Below, piece by piece: positions 42,517 to 46,457 of a stretch of 46,457 nucleotides of DNA; the stretch's first letter is position 1; each line of letters begins with the position of its first letter. The position numbers and the translations under genes were made by a program. This DNA comes from Eubacteriales bacterium (lineage in GTDB: Bacteria; Bacillota; Clostridia; Lachnospirales; Lachnospiraceae). Location of the stretch: positions 1-46,457 of the forward strand of contig JAUNJG010000013.1 in the NCBI GenBank assembly GCA_030533385.1, written 5' to 3'. The notes beneath the pieces were generated by a model. The model saw only the letters and a list, made by a program, of their open reading frames with translations. It did not search any database and was not told where the DNA came from.

Positions 42517-43530
42517 ATGAAAATTTTAGTGACCGGGGGAGCCGGATATATCGGAAGTCATACCTGTGTGGAGTTATTAGAAAACGGGTATGACACGGTG
42601 GTGGTGGATAACCTTTACAATGCCAGCGAGGAGGCGGTGCGCCGGGTGGAAACCATCACAGGAAAAAAGGTTACGTTTTATGAGGCGGATCTTTTGGACA
42701 AAGAGGCGCTGGAGCGCATTTTTAAAAAAGAAAGACCGGAGGCAGTCATTCATTTTGCCGGGTACAAGGCGGTGGGAGAATCGGTGGAAAAACCGATCGA
42801 ATACTACCATAACAACATCACGGGAACCTTAATGCTCTGCGATGTGATGCGCAGGCATGACTGTAAGAGCATCGTGTTTAGCTCCTCTGCCACCGTTTAT
42901 GGCGACCCGGCCTTCGTACCGATTACGGAGGAATGTCCGAAAGGTACGATTACCAATCCTTACGGGCAGACCAAGGCGATGATTGAGCAGATTCTGACGG
43001 ATATTCAGGTTAGCGACCCGGAGTGGAGCGTGACGCTGCTTCGCTACTTTAATCCGATCGGCGCCCATAGTTCCGGCTTGATCGGGGAGGACCCGAAGGG
43101 GATTCCGAACAATCTGGTTCCTTATATTGCAAAAGTTGCCGTGGGAAAGTTGGAGAAGCTTGGTGTATTTGGCAATGATTATGATACTCCCGACGGGACG
43201 GGAGTCCGGGATTACATTCATGTCGTGGATTTGGCAGCAGGTCATGTCAGCGCACTGCGGCACATGAAGCCGGGGGTGAGCATCTACAACCTTGGAACCG
43301 GGCAGGGCTACAGTGTGTTAGACGTGGTGAAGGCTTACGGGAAAGCCTGCGGCAAGGAGATTCCGTATGAGATAAAACCGAGAAGAGCCGGAGATATCGC
43401 AACCTGTTACTCTGACCCGTCCAGGGCAAAAAGAGAGCTTGGATGGGAAGCGAAGTATGGAATTGAAGAAATGTGCAAAGACTCTTATCATTGGCAGAGC
43501 CAAAATCCGGATGGATATGAAACGAAATAG
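42517..43530 (+). CDS. galE: UDP-glucose 4-epimerase
   Basis: A 337-residue extended SDR: VTGGAGYIGSHTCVEL (NAD binding), SSSATVYGDPAFVPITE (Ser about 124), and the catalytic Tyr-Lys pair in NPYGQTKAMIEQI, and GTGVRDYIHVVDLAAGHV. It interconverts UDP-glucose and UDP-galactose for the Leloir pathway and envelope sugars. It is followed by a long GC-rich terminator. Confidence 0.95.
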   Translation: MKILVTGGAGYIGSHTCVELLENGYDTVVVDNLYNASEEAVRRVETITGKKVTFYEADLLDKEALERIFKKERPEAVIHFAGYKAVGESVEKPIEYYHNNITGTLMLCDVMRRHDCKSIVFSSSATVYGDPAFVPITEECPKGTITNPYGQTKAMIEQILTDIQVSDPEWSVTLLRYFNPIGAHSSGLIGEDPKGIPNNLVPYIAKVAVGKLEKLGVFGNDYDTPDGTGVRDYIHVVDLAAGHVSALRHMKPGVSIYNLGTGQGYSVLDVVKAYGKACGKEIPYEIKPRRAGDIATCYSDPSRAKRELGWEAKYGIEEMCKDSYHWQSQNPDGYETK

Positions 43531-43578
43531 AGTTCTTTGTTGGTAAGGGAAAAAGCCGTGACGGAAAACGGCATAGAA

Positions 43579-43636
43579 AACCGGGGCTGCGCCGCGAGAC
43601 AGCAAAAAGAAGGGGCGCAGCCCCGGTTGGGTTTTA
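43579..43636 (+). terminator. Terminator after galE
   Basis: AACCGGGGCTGCGCC (43579-43593) pairs perfectly over 15 bp with GGCGCAGCCCCGGTT (43614-43628), 20-nt loop, then GGGTTTT. Confidence 0.75.
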
Positions 43637-43654
43637 AGAGAAAGGAAGATGACC

Positions 43655-45445
43655 ATGAGAGTGGAATTACAGGCACTGCGCCGCCGCATGGAAAAGAGGG
43701 GCGTGGATGGCTGCCTGATTATGACTGACGATTTTCACGGTTCTGAATATGTGGGCGGTTATTTTAAATCCAGAGAGTATATTTCCGGATTTACGGGGTC
43801 TGCGGGAACTTTGGTCGTGCTGAAAGAGGAGGCCGGACTTTGGACTGACGGACGTTATTTTTTGCAGGCGAGACAGCAGCTAAAGGACAGCGGCATCGTT
43901 TTGTATCCTATGGGTGAACCGGGGGTTTTGACCGTGGAGGAATTTCTTTGTGAAAAGATGAAAGCCGGACAGACGCTGGCCTTTGATGGACGGTGCGTTA
44001 TGGCCAGCTATGCCCGAAAGATCAGAAGTGCATTGTCCAGGCAGGGGACGGACGTCTGCGGCGATTGGGATTTGCCGGGAGAGGTCTGGGAAAACCGCCC
44101 GGCTCTTTCCTGCCAAAAGGTGTGGCAGCTTGAAAAAAAGTACGCCGGAAGAACAGTGGGAGAAAAATTAAAGGACATCCGGTCTTTTATGAAAGAACAA
44201 AAAACTGCCTGGTTTTTGTCCGCCTCCCTGGAAGACATCTGCTGGACGTTGAATGTGCGAGGCAATGATGTGGAATGTACGCCGGTCGTGCTTTCCTACC
44301 TTCTGGTGGGAGAAAGCAGAGTGATATGGTATGTGCAAAGAAAAGCTGTCTGCGCCCAAATTGAGAAAGATTTGGAAAAGGACGGCATCGAGATCAAGGA
44401 ATATGGGCAGGTATTTTCGGACGTGTCCCGGCTTCCTGCCGGCAGCAGCCTCCTTTGTGACAGCGGGCGCGTCAACGAGGCTTTGTGGAGTTGCATACCC
44501 GAAAGGGTGATGGTGGTGGACAAAAAAAATCCCACGGAGCTGCTAAAGGCGGTGAAAAATCCCGTGGAGGTGGAAAATGAGAGAATTGCTCACCGGAAAG
44601 ATGGGGTGGCTGTCACAAAATTTATCCATTGGGTAAAGAAGAAGGCCGCCGGGAAGACGGTGACGGAGAGGAGCGCCGCCGACAGGCTGGAGCGGTACAG
44701 GGAGGAACAAGAAAATTATGTGGGGCCTTCCTTTGCACCGATTATGGCGTACAAAGAACATGGAGCCATCGTGCATTATTCCGCCGGGGAGCAGTCGGAT
44801 GCGTCGCTGTCCGGAGATGGATTTTTGTTGTCTGACACCGGGGGACATTACCTGGAAGGAACGACGGACATAACAAGAACCATCGCCCTCGGCAAGATTG
44901 GCAGGGAGGAAAAGGAGCTGTATACCGCCGTGCTGAGAGGACATATTCAGCTGGCGGATGTCAGATTTTTAAAAGGATGTACCGGAGGAAACCTGGATGT
45001 ACTGGCCCGTGCGCCGCTCTGGGAGAAAGGGTATGATTATAACCATGGAACCGGCCATGGCGTGGGATACCTTTTGAGCGTTCATGAAGGACCAAATAGC
45101 TTCCGCTACCGTTCCTCGGCAAAAAAAGGAGCGGATTGCGTGCTGGAGGAGGGGATGATAACGTCCAATGAGCCGGGAGTTTACCTGGAAGGGCGATTTG
45201 GAATCCGGCTGGAAAATCTGATGGTGTGCAAAAAAGACGGAGAAAATGACCATGGAAACTTTCTGAGGATGGAGCCTCTGACTATGGTCCCTTTTGACAG
45301 GGAGGCGATTTTGCCGGAGCAGATGACCGAAAAAGAATTGTCCTGGCTGAACAGGTATCATCAAAAGGTGTATGATGCGCTGGCGCCATATCTCTCGGAA
45401 GAAGAAAAAGAATGGCTCCGGAAGGAGACGGCGCCTTTTTCATAA
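43655..45445 (+). CDS. Aminopeptidase P family (M24B) metallopeptidase
   Basis: A 596-residue protein of the long, three-domain XPNPEP1 type. The C-terminal pita-bread domain shows the metal ligands in LLSDTGGHYLEGTTDITRTIALG (two Asp), NHGTGHGVGYLLSVHEGP (His), TSNEPGVYLEG (Glu) and IRLENLMV (Glu). It hydrolyses an N-terminal residue followed by proline in cytoplasmic peptides. ATG 43655 has AAAGGAAG nine bases upstream, better spaced than ATG 43649. It converges on the next gene. Confidence 0.93.
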   Translation: MRVELQALRRRMEKRGVDGCLIMTDDFHGSEYVGGYFKSREYISGFTGSAGTLVVLKEEAGLWTDGRYFLQARQQLKDSGIVLYPMGEPGVLTVEEFLCEKMKAGQTLAFDGRCVMASYARKIRSALSRQGTDVCGDWDLPGEVWENRPALSCQKVWQLEKKYAGRTVGEKLKDIRSFMKEQKTAWFLSASLEDICWTLNVRGNDVECTPVVLSYLLVGESRVIWYVQRKAVCAQIEKDLEKDGIEIKEYGQVFSDVSRLPAGSSLLCDSGRVNEALWSCIPERVMVVDKKNPTELLKAVKNPVEVENERIAHRKDGVAVTKFIHWVKKKAAGKTVTERSAADRLERYREEQENYVGPSFAPIMAYKEHGAIVHYSAGEQSDASLSGDGFLLSDTGGHYLEGTTDITRTIALGKIGREEKELYTAVLRGHIQLADVRFLKGCTGGNLDVLARAPLWEKGYDYNHGTGHGVGYLLSVHEGPNSFRYRSSAKKGADCVLEEGMITSNEPGVYLEGRFGIRLENLMVCKKDGENDHGNFLRMEPLTMVPFDREAILPEQMTEKELSWLNRYHQKVYDALAPYLSEEEKEWLRKETAPFS

Positions 45446-45514
45446 AAGAGGATCCAGACCTGGTGCGCCGGGAGAAAAAATTTCTCAGAGATTGACTGGT
45501 CAGGTTGAAAAGGA

Positions 45515-46237
45515 TTATAAAAACCCTCCGTCAAAGCGCAGCACCTGCCCCGTCAGATATTCCGGTGATTCGGTAATTTGATAGCAAAAGGCGGCGGCTT
45601 CCTCCGGGGAGGCGAAACGTCCCATAGGGATTTCTTCTGCCAATGCCTCCCGCTCCTCGACGGAAAAGCACTGGTTCATGGCAGTGTCAATGACACCCAG
45701 GCTGACGGCGTTTACGGAGATGTGGGAGGGGGCAAGCTCCTTTGCCAGCGCCCTGGTCAAAGCGTTGACAGCTCCCTTGGAGGCAGAGTAGGCAGCTTCG
45801 CAGGAGGCGCCGGTCTCCCCCCAGATGGAGGAGATGTTTAAGATGCGGCCCTTTTTTTTGTGTACCATGTGGGGAATCACAGCCCGACAGGTAAAAAAGA
45901 CCGAGTCCAGATTGGTCTGCATAAGCCTGCGCCACTGGACGGTGGTCATGTCAGACAAAAGACCGATGTGGGAGATGCCCGCATTGTTGATGAGCAAGTC
46001 TACGCTCCCATAAGCAGAGAGGGCGCGGGAGACCAGCGCACTGGCGCAGTCCTCGGTGGAAATATCTCCAAAGACAGTTTCGACCCGGGTCATGGAAGAA
46101 AGTTCCCGGGCAGCGGCATCCAGCGCCTTGCGGTCGTGTCCGCCGTTTATGGTAAGATTCCATCCTTCGGCGGCGTACTGTCTGGCCAAAGCCAGGCCGA
46201 TGCCTCTGGAAGAACCGGTGATGATTACAGATTTCAT
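45515..46237 (-). CDS. ymfI: SDR oxidoreductase, EF-P 5-aminopentanone reductase-like (YmfI type)
   Basis: A 240-residue classical SDR: IITGSSRGIGLALARQYA (cofactor), LLINNAGISHIG, and catalytic Ser-Tyr-Lys in NISSIWGETGASCEAAYSASKGAVNALTRALAKELAPSHISVNAVSLGVIDTAMN. The SIWGETGASCEAAYSASKGA block is characteristic of the YmfI subgroup, which reduces the 5-aminopentanone group on elongation factor P; FabG-like activity is the alternative. It is read leftwards; AAGGAGAGTAT precedes the start. Confidence 0.8.
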   Translation of the reverse strand: MKSVIITGSSRGIGLALARQYAAEGWNLTINGGHDRKALDAAARELSSMTRVETVFGDISTEDCASALVSRALSAYGSVDLLINNAGISHIGLLSDMTTVQWRRLMQTNLDSVFFTCRAVIPHMVHKKKGRILNISSIWGETGASCEAAYSASKGAVNALTRALAKELAPSHISVNAVSLGVIDTAMNQCFSVEEREALAEEIPMGRFASPEEAAAFCYQITESPEYLTGQVLRFDGGFL

Positions 46238-46330
46238 TACGATACTCTCCTTATTCCTATAAAATGTGGGGATATGTCAAAATCCCGTCGGTGTGATGCT
46301 GCCAATCCTGCGGGCAGGAAAGGATGAGAC

Positions 46331-46357
46331 GGGCAGATAGATATTCCCCGTCTGCCT
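46331..46357 (+). repeat. Dispersed repeat, copy 6
   Basis: GGCAGAT (46332-46338) and GTCTGCC (46350-46356) flank AGATATTCCCC. On the minus strand a TATAAT hexamer (46365-46360) lies directly ahead of it, so in the leftward SDR transcript the repeat would be at the very 5' end. Confidence 0.7.
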
Positions 46358-46457
46358 AGATTATAATAGCATCTCTTCCGTTTTTCCGCCAGAGGCTCAG
46401 CGCTGTTTGTGTCAAGTAAACGTTGGCAACTTTTCTTTTGTTTTTCTTTCAAATGTT

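Noticed and set aside
45470-45520. TTGACT...TTATAA promoter-like pair between pepP-type gene and SDR gene
   Set aside because: It would transcribe antisense into the SDR gene with no gene to serve; probably chance AT richness.
1-46457. Prophage, CRISPR array, insertion sequence, rRNA or tRNA genes
   Set aside because: I looked for transposase or integrase motifs, regularly spaced repeats and RNA gene signatures on both strands and saw none.

Overview
The window looks like a chromosomal segment of an anaerobic clostridium of the Lachnospiraceae type (Bacillota). The grounds are strong AGGAGG ribosome-binding sites, frequent GTG/TTG starts, zinc-type S14 and L36, the rplQ-ecfA1-ecfA2-ecfT-truA-rplM-rpsI order, an unusually long L17, an [FeFe]-hydrogenase maturase (HydE) and a flavin reductase fused to rubredoxin. 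No rRNA, tRNA, CRISPR, prophage or transposase was seen.

Layout. Bases 1-8123 hold scattered housekeeping genes: the tail of a surface protein, a YibE/F membrane protein, pyruvate kinase (minus strand), an L,D-transpeptidase-like protein, a DegV protein, an RlmI-like methyltransferase, an EetB-like membrane protein and an ApbE flavin transferase. Bases 8124-19120 are the S10 and spc ribosomal clusters in canonical order from rpsJ to secY, ending in a terminator. A three-gene FAD oxidoreductase operon (GlpA-like, NADH-oxidase-like, DUF1667) then sits between secY and adk. The cluster resumes with adk, map, a KOW protein, infA, rpmJ, rpsM, rpsK, rpsD, rpoA and rplQ, closed by a 16-bp terminator hairpin.

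Bases 28668-30169 (minus) form an apparent NAD-salvage pair, pncA and pnuC; pnuC has its own promoter and a structured leader of about 210 nt. Next come the ECF transporter energy-coupling genes, truA, and rplM-rpsI. Just after rpsI, a 73-bp segment carrying its terminator is duplicated. Between the two copies lies a DUF4160/DUF2442 pair resembling a toxin-antitoxin cassette, and the gene after the second copy looks like a DUF4258-type fragment fused to an ACT-domain protein. This is the most unusual locus in the window.

Bases 36503-46457 are accessory and housekeeping: an Ogt-type DNA repair protein, asnS, the flavin reductase-rubredoxin fusion, tcdA, hydE, a cytidylate-kinase-like protein, galE, an aminopeptidase P and an EF-P-modification-type SDR. 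A short dispersed inverted repeat (core GATATTCCCCGTCTGCCTA) recurs at six intergenic sites. Several ribosomal intergenic regions carry strong hairpins that may be regulatory RNA.
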